Below are positions 22,201 through 34,200 of a stretch of DNA of 64,000 nt, in pieces (position 1 is the first letter of the stretch; every line of letters begins with the position of its first letter). Under the pieces are notes generated by a model, which saw only the letters and a program-made list of their open reading frames with translations, had not been told where the DNA came from and ran no database searches. This DNA is from Delphinapterus leucas (Eukaryota > Chordata > Mammalia > Artiodactyla > Monodontidae), in assembly GCF_002288925.2 (NCBI RefSeq), contig NW_022098026.1:19771410-19835409 (forward strand), in the 5' to 3' direction. The position numbers and the translations under genes are program-made.

Positions 22201-25200
22201 GTCTGAGCTCTGTTGCGAGATGCTCCGATGTGCACAAATGGGAAAGGTCAAGTCTCAGCCAGCAGAGAAAAGGGCAGGACTTGGGTGCATCTCCATCCGC
22301 TTTCTTGGTAAAGGGTGCCATTCCCAGGGAGGTGTCACAAACATGAGGGAAGGGGACACTGCTGGACAGCTCCATTTGAAGCCTGCTCAGAAAGCACTTC
22401 CCCCAATCATGGACATGGTCATGGTGGGGCGGCAGGGGGACCTGGTCAATTAAGATAGGGTTGGGGCAGAGGGGCAGGTCTGGGACGGGGGAAGGGACAA
22501 AGGGCAGGGATGGGGAAAGTGAGGCAGGACATCGGACAAAGGGCTGTTTCCAGTCTCTCTCGCTCCTTCTCTCAGTTCCAGGAAAATAAGAAGCCAAAAC
22601 TCCAAAAATAGAGAACTTTATTATCAGGGTGAAGTGTCTGGGGCTGGGGGAGGGGAACTGGGGCCCAGCCCCAGGAGTCTGGGGTGGGGAAGAGGGTGAC
22701 ACACAGTACACAGAGAAGGCACAAGTGGGGAGGCCCCCTTCCCTGACAGAGCGTCCACCTGGTTACCCACCAGGACCCCAGGTCTCCCCCTTTCCCCTCT
22801 AGAGAAGCACCCATGGCTGGTCTCGGACAGAGACCCACGTTTGTAGGAGACTTCTTCTCCACTTCCCTCCCCGCTTCTGCCTCCAAACCCTTCTGCTCAC
22901 CTACCCATCAGTCCCCACCTGCAGGACCCAGCGGGTGGTCCAGTGTCCCAGGATGTGACAAGTCACAGGCCTCTCCCAGCGCGGAGGGGGGCGGGACACG
23001 GGGCACACCCTCAGTTTGCATTCGGCCCGACCCTCCAAGCCTGGGTGAGGCAGCAGGGTCATCAGTGGTCCCAGCATCCCCCGATCTTTGGCTCCACCTC
23101 CCACTACTGACTTGGGCTGGTGAGCACGGCAGGCCCGAGACACCAGCTCTGTTACTCCCACACCTCGGTCCAGATGGCCCCGTGGTAGGGGTGGGGTGGG
23201 GGCCGGGGTATGCTGAGCTGCAAGGGCTGGCCTACCTGCTTGCTGGGGTATTTGGGGGGGTTGGTGCGGTAGCTGTAGTCGGAGTACTGCTCAGAGCCCG
23301 TGGACGTCGTGTCCCCAGTGCCTACGAAAGTGTTGGCTGGCGGCAGGTCCTGCACCACCTGGTGCTTCTTGGAGGCGGAGGGTGACTGGGGCTGCAGCTG
23401 GATGGAAGGCAGTGGGGAATTAGAGCGATAGTGGCGGCCGAGGTCAGGGCTGCCTGGTGGGTAGTTGAGGGGCAGGTGGATGCGGGGGCTGTCCCCAGGG
23501 GCATCGCTCATCAGGTTGAACTTGAGGGATTTCTGCAGCCCGGCCTCATCCTCGTCCTCCACCGGCTTCACGGGCTTGGGAGATTTGCTCTTCTTGCCCT
23601 TGCTTTTGTTTCCCTTGGAAACTTTGCTGCTGGGCTTGGGGGCATACAGGTCCTTGGTCTCCTTCTTGCCAGCCTGGTAGCCACTCTTGGCCTCCCGTTG
23701 CCGGCAGTAGCGCACGAGCACGGCCAGGGCGATGAGCAAGGCCACGGCCACGACACCCGCCACCACGCCAAACAGGATGTTGCCGCGCTGCTTGGAGCGC
23801 TCGTATTCCGGATCCCCAGCAATGTCGATGTCCAGCGGCGTGTCCAGGCTGTGGCCCAGCAGGGTCTCCAGCAGGGTGCGGTTGGCCAGGGTGTCATTGA
23901 CATACAAGTGGACCAAGGCTGTGCCATAGCGAGGGGGCTTGCCGCGGTCAGTGACCTTCACCACTAAGCGGTGCAGCCCATGGTGGCGCCGCTCAATCTC
24001 CTTTTCCAGGGTGATGGCACCGGAATGTGACCCAATCTGGAAGAGTCCGTAAGGGTTGCCACCGGCGATGCTATAGGTCAGCTCAGCGTTGACACCAGAG
24101 TCAATGTCCTCAGCTGTCACCTGGCTGACCGTCTCACCCAGACGGGTCTGGGGGGTCAGCAGCCGGTGGGAGGTGTTGGAAGGGGCGGTGATAAAGGGTG
24201 CATTGTCATTCTCATCCAGCACGTTGATGGTGACGCCAACGTAAGCCGAGCGAGGTGGGACGCCGCCGTCCACCGCCTTCAGCTGGAAGGTATAGGTGCT
24301 TTGCTGCTCCCGATCGAAGCTCAGGCTGGAGAGGATGGTGCCCGTGCCGTTCTGGATAACAAAATCACCATTGTCCTGCTCCACCGTGAGCTGCACCCGG
24401 GCGTTCTCCCCCTTGTCCCCATCAATGACCGTCACCATGCCCACTGGACTCAGCGCCGGCATGTTCTCCATCACTGAGAAGTTGTAGCCACTCAGCATAA
24501 ACTTGGGGTCATTGTCATTGCAGTCCAGCACGTTGACAAGGACGGTGGCTGTGCCTTGGAGGCTGGGGCTGCCCCGGTCGGCTGCCACCACCTTCAACTC
24601 GTAGCTTTCCCTCTGTTCCCTATCAAGGGATGTCTTCACCCGGATCTCTCCAGTCTCAGGTGAGATGGTGAAGAGGCCCTTGGCAGCCGGCTCAGGCTCC
24701 AGAGAGTAAACCAGCTCAGCATTGGAGCCCGAGTCGGCATCACTGGCAGTGACCTCAGCGACCACTTCACCTGGCTTGTTGTTTTCTGGGAAGGCGACCT
24801 CAGTGACACTCTGGGTGAAGACAGGTGCATTGTCATTGACATCCACCACCTGCACCTTGAGGGAGTTGGTGCTCGAGAGTGGGGGGTTGCCAGAGTCCAC
24901 GGCCACAATCTCAATGGTGTAGTCTTTGACCTTCTCATAGTCGAGCGGGGTGGTGGTCTGCAGGAAGTACTTCTTCTTGCTGTCACTTCCCGTCTCACTG
25001 GCCTGGCGGAGCTGGAAGGGCACGTCACCTGCCACCACACAGGTGACAGCTGCATTTTCTCCCTCATCTCGGTCAGATACCTGCACCAGGGCCACAGCTG
25101 TCTCTTCTGCCACGTCCTCTGAGATGTTAGCCATCCCGTCTTGGTGAGTCACCAGCCCTATGCCCCGGATCTCAATGGTGGGGGCATTGTCGTTCACGTC

Positions 25201-28200
25201 CTTCACGGTCACCACCACTTGGGCTCGGGCACTCTTGGGGTTGGTGCCTCGGTCCTTGGCAAGCACCGAGAAGCGCAGGGTGCTTAGGTCCTCACGGTCC
25301 ACGGGGCCCTGCACAGTGATAAGTCCCGTGTTCCTGTCCAGTCTCAGAAGACGCCTCACAACCTCGGGCACCTGGTGGAACGTGTAGTCGATCTCTGCGT
25401 TGGCACCTTGGTCAGAGTCATTGGCCTTCACCTACAAGGCAGGGGGAAAAACAAGGAAATCGGGGCTGGGTTAGTTTGGCGATAAATTAAGCGACACATT
25501 TCTGCCTTTCCAACGAGCACGGCAGACGCAACTAATCTAACAAGGCACCCTTTCCAAAAGCAGCACATGCATGCCCTGCCCTTTTCCCAATCCTGACACT
25601 TTGGCATATATTACTGATCTTTTTCCCTGAAGAGCACAGATACAGCCCACAAATCCTCAGTGGTGCTACAAGCTACTACTAGAGATGGGACAGGGCAGAA
25701 CTGAACTCTACTTATCACTCCTATACTAGTCCACCCAAATATGGGGATGAGGATCCAATTAGCAGCTAGGGCAGCCCTTCCACCCAATTAAACTGGCCTT
25801 CAAACCCTTCTGAAGAGCTGGAAAGGTGTGAGTAGTAGAGATGGTGTGTATGCGTGACATATGTGTGCAACATGCATGCATGCACACACAAGTGTTGTGA
25901 TTATGTGAGAAGGTATGTTTATGCACGTGTCTACTGGCACACGAATGGAGACCCACGTGCCCCTCTGGAGGCCACGGGTGAGGGGATTTCTTTTTTGAAA
26001 GGGGCCAGGTAGGGATGTGGGTCAGAGGGAGCCCGCCCGCCAGGCCAGGTCACTACACTCTGTCAAAACCGGGGAAACCTGTTTCATCTCTCTTCCCCTC
26101 CCATGGCTGGCGCTGGCTAGGCATCAACTTGAGGAATCCAGCCGAGCCTGCGGCCAGGAGGGAGGGGCTGGTGCAGCCCACAGAGCCTGCTGGCAGCGGG
26201 CTGGGCTCCCAGCATCACACAATGAACTCTCTGTCCCTTTGCAGTGGGCGCATCCTTCCACGCCAAGGCCGACACACACTCGGCCCAAGTCTATACAAAC
26301 ATGGGTGGTAATGGGGCAACAGGAGCCAGGTGGGAATGGTCATGAGGTGGCACTGGTCAGGGAGCAACAAGAGGGATGGAGTTAGGTCACAGCCCAACAG
26401 AATGTGATGGCAGTACAGGCGGGGGCGGGGGAGGAGGGGGTAGGGGGTAGACAGGACAGGCACCACTTGGCAGAGTCTCTGGGGAGCAGAGCAAGAGTCC
26501 TAGGTTCAAATCCCAGCTCTGCCACTTCCCAACTATGAGGCCTTGGGCCAATTATTTAACATCCTCAAGCCTCAGTCTACAAATGTGTAAAATGGGGATA
26601 ATAATAGAACCTACTTAATGGGGTTGTGGTGAGGATTAGATGGGATGATAAGTGTAAAAATGCCTAACACTGCCTGGCACATGGCAAGTGCTCCCTAAAT
26701 AGCATTTATCCCTCTTTTTGTCCATCCAGCTCTGAAAATCGGTGCTGACACAGTATTGGGCATTGCACCTAGCAGGGCCTCAGGCCACTGCTAGTCTCCT
26801 TTCCTTCCCATCAGGATTTTTTTGTCAGTGAAAACACTGGTGAGCTACCTGGTCTCTGCTCACCCCTCTAATGGTTTCTCCTCGCCCCTCCATCCCCCTG
26901 TTCCCCCAGTCTGTCACCAACTTTTACATTATGATCCCCACTGTCTCCCTGTCTCTAGACTGGTCACCCACCTCCTTGTCTGCCTCTCTTGCCATCTCAC
27001 CTCTCTGTCTCTGTCTCTGAGTCTTGACTTCTGTCTCTCTTTCCCTCCCATCTTGCTCAGTTCTCCTTCTGCCTCTTTCCCACTGCTGGCTCTCTCCCAT
27101 CCTCTCTTTTCTGCTCTGTCTACCCATAGCCTCGTCTCTGCCCCATTCTCCTGCGTCATCCCACTTCCCAGCTCTTACACACATGGGCTCTGAAGCCAAA
27201 CTGTTGGATGTGGCCAAGGTGGAATCTGAACACATCAGGTGGGGGTTACCAGGCAAGTTTCCTAATCTCTGTGGGCTCAGTTCCCCATCTGCAAAATGGG
27301 GATAATGCTTACATTGTACTGTGGAGATTAAATGATATAATACACATAATGTACTCAGAACAGTACCTGGCACCTAGGCTATGATTATTCGCCATCCCCG
27401 ACTGTCTGTCTCCCTTTTCTTTCTCAGTCTCTCTTCTACAGGTTCCAGTCCACCAGCCTCTAAAAAAAGGCCAAAACTCCTCCCCGTGCCCTGCTTCAGC
27501 TTGAGGACTTGGGATGAAGGGTTTCCCAGGACGGGTAATGGTGAGCCCTCCTCAGCTTCCTCATACCAAAGACAGACAGCTTCAGCCCATGGGGAAGGAG
27601 AAAGGAGCTGGGGCTGGCAGGAGGCCAGGGCTGAGATGACAGTGGGAGATACGCCCACCTGTCTGCAGGGACGCTTTCTTTGCTCTCTCCCAGGCCCTGA
27701 CCCCACCAAGCTGCCCAGCTCCTGGGGCAGTTCCCATCGAGAGGGGTGTTGAGAGCTTCAGCAGAGGCCACCGACCCCCCCTACTGTGCCCAGCACCCCA
27801 CACCCATGGGTACCCTGTGCCTAGGGGAGGAGGTGGGTGTATAGACATCTGCGTACAGTTTTCTAGAATTCTGAGGACTCACCTGGCTAAAATGATCTCT
27901 TGTGACTGTCAGGGATGGGCAAAGCAAGGCTCTGTCCTCCAGCCTCAGGAAACTCGCATGTGGCTAAAGGGCCCCTGGTTGGGAAGACATTCTCATCTCT
28001 GGAGAGATTCTACTTGGACAAAAGGCGGTTCACTTGTTCCAGCTCAGCTCACTTGGCTGGGGAGAAGGATATCATTTGACTTGGGAGGGGGTTTCACTTT
28101 GCAGAGGTTTCTCCAGCTTGAGTCTGCCTCGGGGATGGGGGGATCACTGTTCATATGCTATGTCACTGTCACCTGAATAGCTTGACAGAGGAAAGTAAAT

Positions 28201-31200
28201 CCCCTGCTGGGGTGAGGTGGACTTGTGGGAAGGTCTCACCAGGCGGGGGCTGGGGAAGAGAGATCTCACCACAACATCTTGGCCATCTTGCCCTTAAGTG
28301 AAGGGAACTCTCACGAGGTTGGGGTAGGCTCCCATTTCTAAATGTGGGTCACCCTGACAGTTAGATGGAGGGGCCTCTCACCTGGATGACTGAGTGTCCT
28401 ATGGGGCTGTTCTCAGACAGCTCAGCCTCGTAGGACGGCCGCTCGAACTTGGGGGCATTGTCATTGGTGTCGAGCACAGCGACTCGCAGCAGGGCGCTGC
28501 TGGCGCGTGGGGGGTTGCCGCCATCCTGCACCTTGATAGTGAGGTCGTAAGAGTCCAAGCGCTCCCGGTCCAGGTTGCCCATCACGATGAGCTGCGGCTG
28601 CTTTCCGTCCTGGTCCTCTGCCACCTGCAGCTTAAATAGCCCCTGGGCCTCGGGCCCCACCTGCAGCTCATAGGACGCTACACCGTTGGGGCCAGCATCG
28701 CGGTCCGAAGCCACTGGGATGGAGAAGAGTGAGCCATTGTTGGTGTTCTCGGGGATGGGCAGCGTGATGACTGGTGAGGCGAAGTTGGGCGTGTTGTCAT
28801 TGATGTCCTGGACCTCTATCTGGCCCTCTAGCAGCCGGGGGCTGCCATTCTGCACGAGGTCCGTGATAGACACCTCAAACTCCAGGATGCAGGGCTCACC
28901 AGGGAGCTGGTTCTGGCATTCTCGGAGCCCCTCGCGGTCGATAGAGGTCTCCGTGGTAAAGATGTCGCCTGTCTTGCCATCCACCCGCAGGTACGGGGCG
29001 CCTACTTCTAGTTTGTATAGGTGGCCCACGTCTGGAAAACCATAATCGGCTGCGAGGCTCCCAATGAGGGTGTTGGGCGGTTGTTCCTCTGGCACCTTGT
29101 ACACCACCCGAGTGGCGTGGCCTGGGGATGGAGCTAGCAGCAGCAGAAGTGCCAGCAGCAAGGCAGGCGGCAGCAACCGTTGCCCCCCAGGGCCTGGGCT
29201 GTGCCTCAGGGACCCCATCCGGGCAGGCTCCAGAATCAGGAGGGCTGTACGCGAGGGAGACAAAACAGGGGGTCAGCTGGGAGGAGGGCCCAGGCCCTGA
29301 GGGCTGCCCAGAGCCAGCCCCCGACTCCCCCTCTGCCACCTACACACTGATCTCCCAGGAGAGATCTGCCCTAGTACAGAACCCAGAACCCTGAGTCTCA
29401 CCCACAGCTGGTGTAGCAGCGGTGTCTGCCCCAGCTGGAGGAGCAGGTCTAGAGCAGTTCCTGCCCAAGGAACGCCCTGACCCACCTGACACTCCCTCCC
29501 TCCCTCCCTCCCTCCCTGCTCTCTACCCTGTGCTTTGCCCAACACCTCCTTCTCAGCAGCATCCTGCCATAGTCACCCATGCTAATTACCCTGATACTGA
29601 GATAGGGAGAGACAGCAAGTGGAAGGGCGAGACCAGGAGCAACTCCCCCCCCACACATACGAGGTAGGAGAGAGACGCAGGTACCCTCACGTTCCCCAGA
29701 CCCCGGATCATCTGCCCGCTGCCCACACTGAGGGCCACTCACATTGGCTGCCGGGAGGAGGGATGATGTCACGTTCCTCTCCCTGCTGAGATGCCAAGTC
29801 AGTGTACGCACAGGAGGTAGGACATCTCAGATCCCTTTCTCCTGGCGGTAATCACCCTAGTGCCCAATGTCCCCGCCCTCATGAAGGGCCAGCTTGGGCT
29901 GGGCACCAATCAAGGCTTGAAAACGGTTAGGGCTGTGGAGTAGGTGTTAACCCTCCCCGACCCCCTTCCAAACAAACGTGCCCCTGGGCACTCACACCTG
30001 TGTGTACACACACAGTTCCCGGGGCTCCTCTACCCTCCCTCTCCACCAGGGTGGGGGACGGCGGGGAGGAGAGACACGGGCAGGTATGTGGAAGAAGAGA
30101 GTAGACGTCAAGACTGGGGTCAGGACTGTGGTCAGAGCTGACTAGCCCTGGAAGTGGCATTGGGAGCTGCCCCAGCCTATCCTTAGCAACTAGGAGCCCA
30201 GCAGGTCTAACTGGGACAGAGCTGCCAATAACACCAGCAGCCTTGCCCTGACCGCTCACTCCCCATACCCCTGCTCAGTCTCTCAGTGAACATCTGGCCC
30301 CTCCCCCGCTTAATCGGTCCAGTCCCATCTCATACCTGCCTCTCCCCGCCCACCCCCAAATCCTTCCAGTTAGAGCCCTGTATGCCCCAGCCAACCACAA
30401 GCTGCACCGCCATCACCACGAGAGCCTTCTGCCCATCTCCCCCAGCTTTGAGCTGTGCCGCAGCAGACCCCAGCCAGACCCTCCAGCTAAGTCCCAGTCT
30501 TGACTCCCTCCTCCTCTCCAGCACTACCACGACCACGGCCAGCCCTTCTATTCAAATCCAAAATCTTCAGCCCAGTATTTTCAGCAGAGGCTCAGGCTCA
30601 ATCTTCCTTCCCTAGCTCCTGGAGTACGTGCCCCATACCTGGAAATCCCACCCCAGGCCCTGTCACAGGCCACACCCACCCCACTGAAGGCAGGTTCTGG
30701 TCACCCAGGAAGCCTTCCCAGGCCTCTTCAGCCCTCAGTGACCTCTCCTTCCTCCAACTCACAGCCACTTACTGTGTGTCTCAATCCCATGGCGATGAAT
30801 CACTGTGCAGCCTGGGACACCGCCCGCCCGTGTTGTTCAATCCCAGTTATTGTGCGCTTCCTCCTGTGTTCTCTGCACTTATTCCCCTCCAAGCGTCCCG
30901 AAGGAAGGGACAGGGCTCCCTACCCTCATCCCCCAGCCCCCACCCATTCACCTTCACAGAGCTAGGCGCACTATAGGTGCTCACTCATGCATTCAGTGAG
31001 CGTTTATTGGGCACTTACAACATTCCAGGCGCGATCCTGGGCAGTGGGACACAGCGGCGAACAAGACAGATGCAATCTGTCGTTGTGGAGCTGACAGTGG
31101 TTCTAACTCAAGGACTATTTGTCACTTTTGTTGGGCTGTACCCATTTGACAGATGTAAGGCAGCAGGGTGGAGAAGAGCAGGGAATGTGACATCAGACAG

Positions 31201-34200
31201 TCTGAGGCAAACCCCAGCTGCCCACTTTCTGACTGCGTGAGCTGGAGCAATTGACTTAGAGCCTCAGTTTCCTTATCTGTAAAATGGGGATAATACTACC
31301 TCTTTCCTAGGGAGTTTGAGATCATGTGGGCTAAATGCCTAGCACAGTGAGTATTCAACAAATGCTCCCTCAAAGCACTCACAATTGTAGTTAGGTAGCT
31401 GTTTGGGAAATAACTTGTGAATTATTTCTCTTTCCTATAAGACTGTGAGTGGAGACTGGGAGAGCCTCTGCTTTGTTTACTCCTACATCCTCAGGGCCTT
31501 GCCCTGGACCCTGCACACTGTAGGTACTCAGTAACAGCTCATGAATGACTGTGATTATTTCACCTCTCAGGCTTAGCCTATCATGGAACTTTCTGTATGG
31601 TCACTGCTTGTTTTCTTGCCCAATTTCCCTACTCCACTGAGAACTCCCTGGGGTCTGATTTAATGCTTCTCTGTGTAGGTCCCTAGCAGACTCTCAGCAA
31701 ATGGTCATTGAATGCAGATTCCTTACACAAGCACAGCCCCTCCCTGGTCACTCCTCGCACTAATAGGCTCAACGCCTGTGAGGCTGTTATCAGATTAGTG
31801 TGTGTGTTTGCTCTCAGCTGCAATCTTAATCTCTTTAAAGGAGGGAGGAATTTATCTGATGCTCTATTTGGATCCACCCTCCAGCCATTTCCCCTCTCTC
31901 TGCATGGACCTGGCACTGGGCTCATCTTACCAACAAGCCTCAACCCAAACACACCTGTCTCCAAAGAACCTCATTCCCTTCTGGGCACCTTATCCTGCCC
32001 TCCCTTGCACAGCACACACACAACATGGGATCATTGTGAGCACCGATTCCGTGCAGAAGTCTTGGCAGGGTGGGGGTTACTTGGGAGTTACCCTAAACAT
32101 GACAAAGAGGAGAAATAAAGCAGTGCCAGCCTGCCTCCACTCACTCCCTCCAGATCAACGGTTTGTAACCTTTTTGGGTCACATTCCCCTTTATGTATTT
32201 TATGAAACCACACTGCAGATTTTTCCAAGAAAAATGAACACTCACAAATTTTGGCTACAAATTCAGAGGTCCATGGTCTGGCACCGTCAGGGTGACTTTC
32301 ATTTGTAGCCGCTCTAAGAGCTACAGATTAAGCACTGACCTTGGGGGCTTCCTTCCCCATCTTGGGTCACAACCAGGGGCTCTAACCCCTCAGGCCTTCC
32401 AGGCAGCACAAACATAGCATGCTTGTGACACATTCCCCCCCATCCCCCCTCCCCACGCCTGCCCCCTAACTCTCATACACATTCTCTCACTCACCCTGTC
32501 ACCCTTAGGGGTCAGGAAAGGATTGTGGCATCTAACTTCTGACTTGGGAAGAAAACCAAAAGGGAATATCCAAGGCAAGCAAGGTTGGGGGCGGGGAGGG
32601 GGCGCGGCTTCCTGGGAGGAAGGTGGAATTTGGGGGGGAAATGGGGTTGGGGGAGGGTTGCCCAGAGTCGGTTGCCCAATAAGAGCTGAAGAGAGTTTAG
32701 GCTCTTTTAAGCACCTGAAGAGTTCCTTTAAAATGAGTATTATCTGGCTCCACCCTTAGGAATTCTGATTCTGGAAGAGGGACCTGGAGAAACCCCCAGG
32801 CAGCAAGGTGGAGGCAGCAAGGGTCAGGAACCTTTTGGGAACAACTCTGAGGTACTCTAGGTCTTTGGAGTTAAGAAAGAAGCATACATTCTATTATCAT
32901 CACCTTTATTATCATCCCTCTCCTCACCATCATCATCAACCCAACTAACACTCCCCGAGAGATTTTACTCCATTTACATCCATTTCCCATCTAACCCTCC
33001 CAACCCGCTGAAATGGGTACTAGTTATTATTAATTTACGGCTCCCCATAATACAGATGATAAAACTGAGGCTCAAAAATAATAATTGCCTTAGGTCACAG
33101 AAGTAGTAAGTGGAAGAATTGGGATTTGAGAAATAAGAATGCCTCCTCACTGAGTTGGGAAAAGGCTGGATGGGGGAAGGCAAATCAGTGGTTGCTATGT
33201 ACCACCCCTGCCACCCCCCCTCCCCGCCCCCGCCAACACACACACACAGACACACACACACACAAAATCCCTGGGCTGCCAAACCTGCAGGGCAAGGAGT
33301 GAAAGAGAAAGAGAGAGCCTAGGGTTCAAGGTCCAAAGGAACCCAGGCCTCCCAGGATGCAGAGAGAGAGACAGAACAGCCAGGAGTGGCAGTGAGGCAG
33401 CCTTTCCTACCCCCTGCTCCCACCCGCCATCCCTGAACTTTGTCCTGGTGGTTGGCTGCTGGGAGTCATTAGTCCCAGACGGCAGCCTTTGAAACGATTA
33501 GTGCCTTATCTGCCCTTCCCTAGGCATTGGCTGCCTTCCCAGCAGGGGTGTCCCCACCTCCACCTAACGACACTGGGCACCCAGGACCCTGAGAAGCCAG
33601 AGCCTCAGTAGGGACAGTGACTCATTCTTCTCAGGCCAGAGGAGCACAGTGAGGTGTGAGGGGGCAGAGTCCAGGGAAGGGCAAGGAAAACGCCATCTGT
33701 GTCAACATCTGGGGAGGAAGGAGAACAGTGCTGAGGGTTCACCTGGAACCTTCATTGACAGTCCACCTCGGGGACCAGGGGCCATTTCCTGCTGAATGCT
33801 GTGGCCAGAGAGGAAACACACAGGGGCAGACATCACTGTCCCAGAGGCCAGGTCAGCCCTGACCCTCACTCCTGCACTGTTACACAACAGTCACCACCAC
33901 TGTGGGCACAAAACACCAAGGGACACAGCAAACATCTGGGAGAGGAGGGTAAGCAAGCTGGGCTGTGTGGGGTGGAGCTGTTCAGAGGCTTCCCACAGTG
34001 AATAAGTGCACAGCCCTCAGCTCCTCTCCCTTCTTTTTCACAACCCTCTGTTAGCCTCTGCAGGGTTTCCAGGCACCTGCATTCTTGAGTCAGACTGTCG
34101 GGGTTCAAACCCTGGTTCCACCACTTCCTAGCTGTGTGACCTTGGCCAAGTGACTTTACCTCTCTGAACATATTTCCATATTGTGAAATGGAAATAATCC

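Larger units (their letters stand above)
18129..23235 (-). other. PCDH1: PCDH1 intron 3 (long isoform), including the alternative terminal exon
   Basis: A 5.1 kb intron whose first 640 bp serve as coding tail and 3' UTR of the short isoform. The rest holds GA-rich sequence (21.37-21.48, 21.79-21.90 kb), weak MIR/L2 remnants (19.88-20.00, 20.89-21.29 kb) and a 19-bp-period degenerate tandem array next to exon 4 (18.4-18.68 kb). I see no other gene in it. Confidence 0.85.
25432..28381 (-). other. PCDH1: PCDH1 intron 2
   Basis: A 2.95 kb phase-0 intron. It contains two plus-oriented MIR copies (26475-26715, 27170-27400), pyrimidine-rich sequence between them and, next to exon 2, a degenerate array with donor-like cores (27870-28381). 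Read-through from exon 2 reaches a stop after VRGPSI. Confidence 0.85.

Noticed and set aside
23431..23967. Plus-strand frame antisense to PCDH1 exon 3
   Set aside because: Shadow of the strongly conserved PCDH1 coding sequence; codon constraint belongs to the minus strand.
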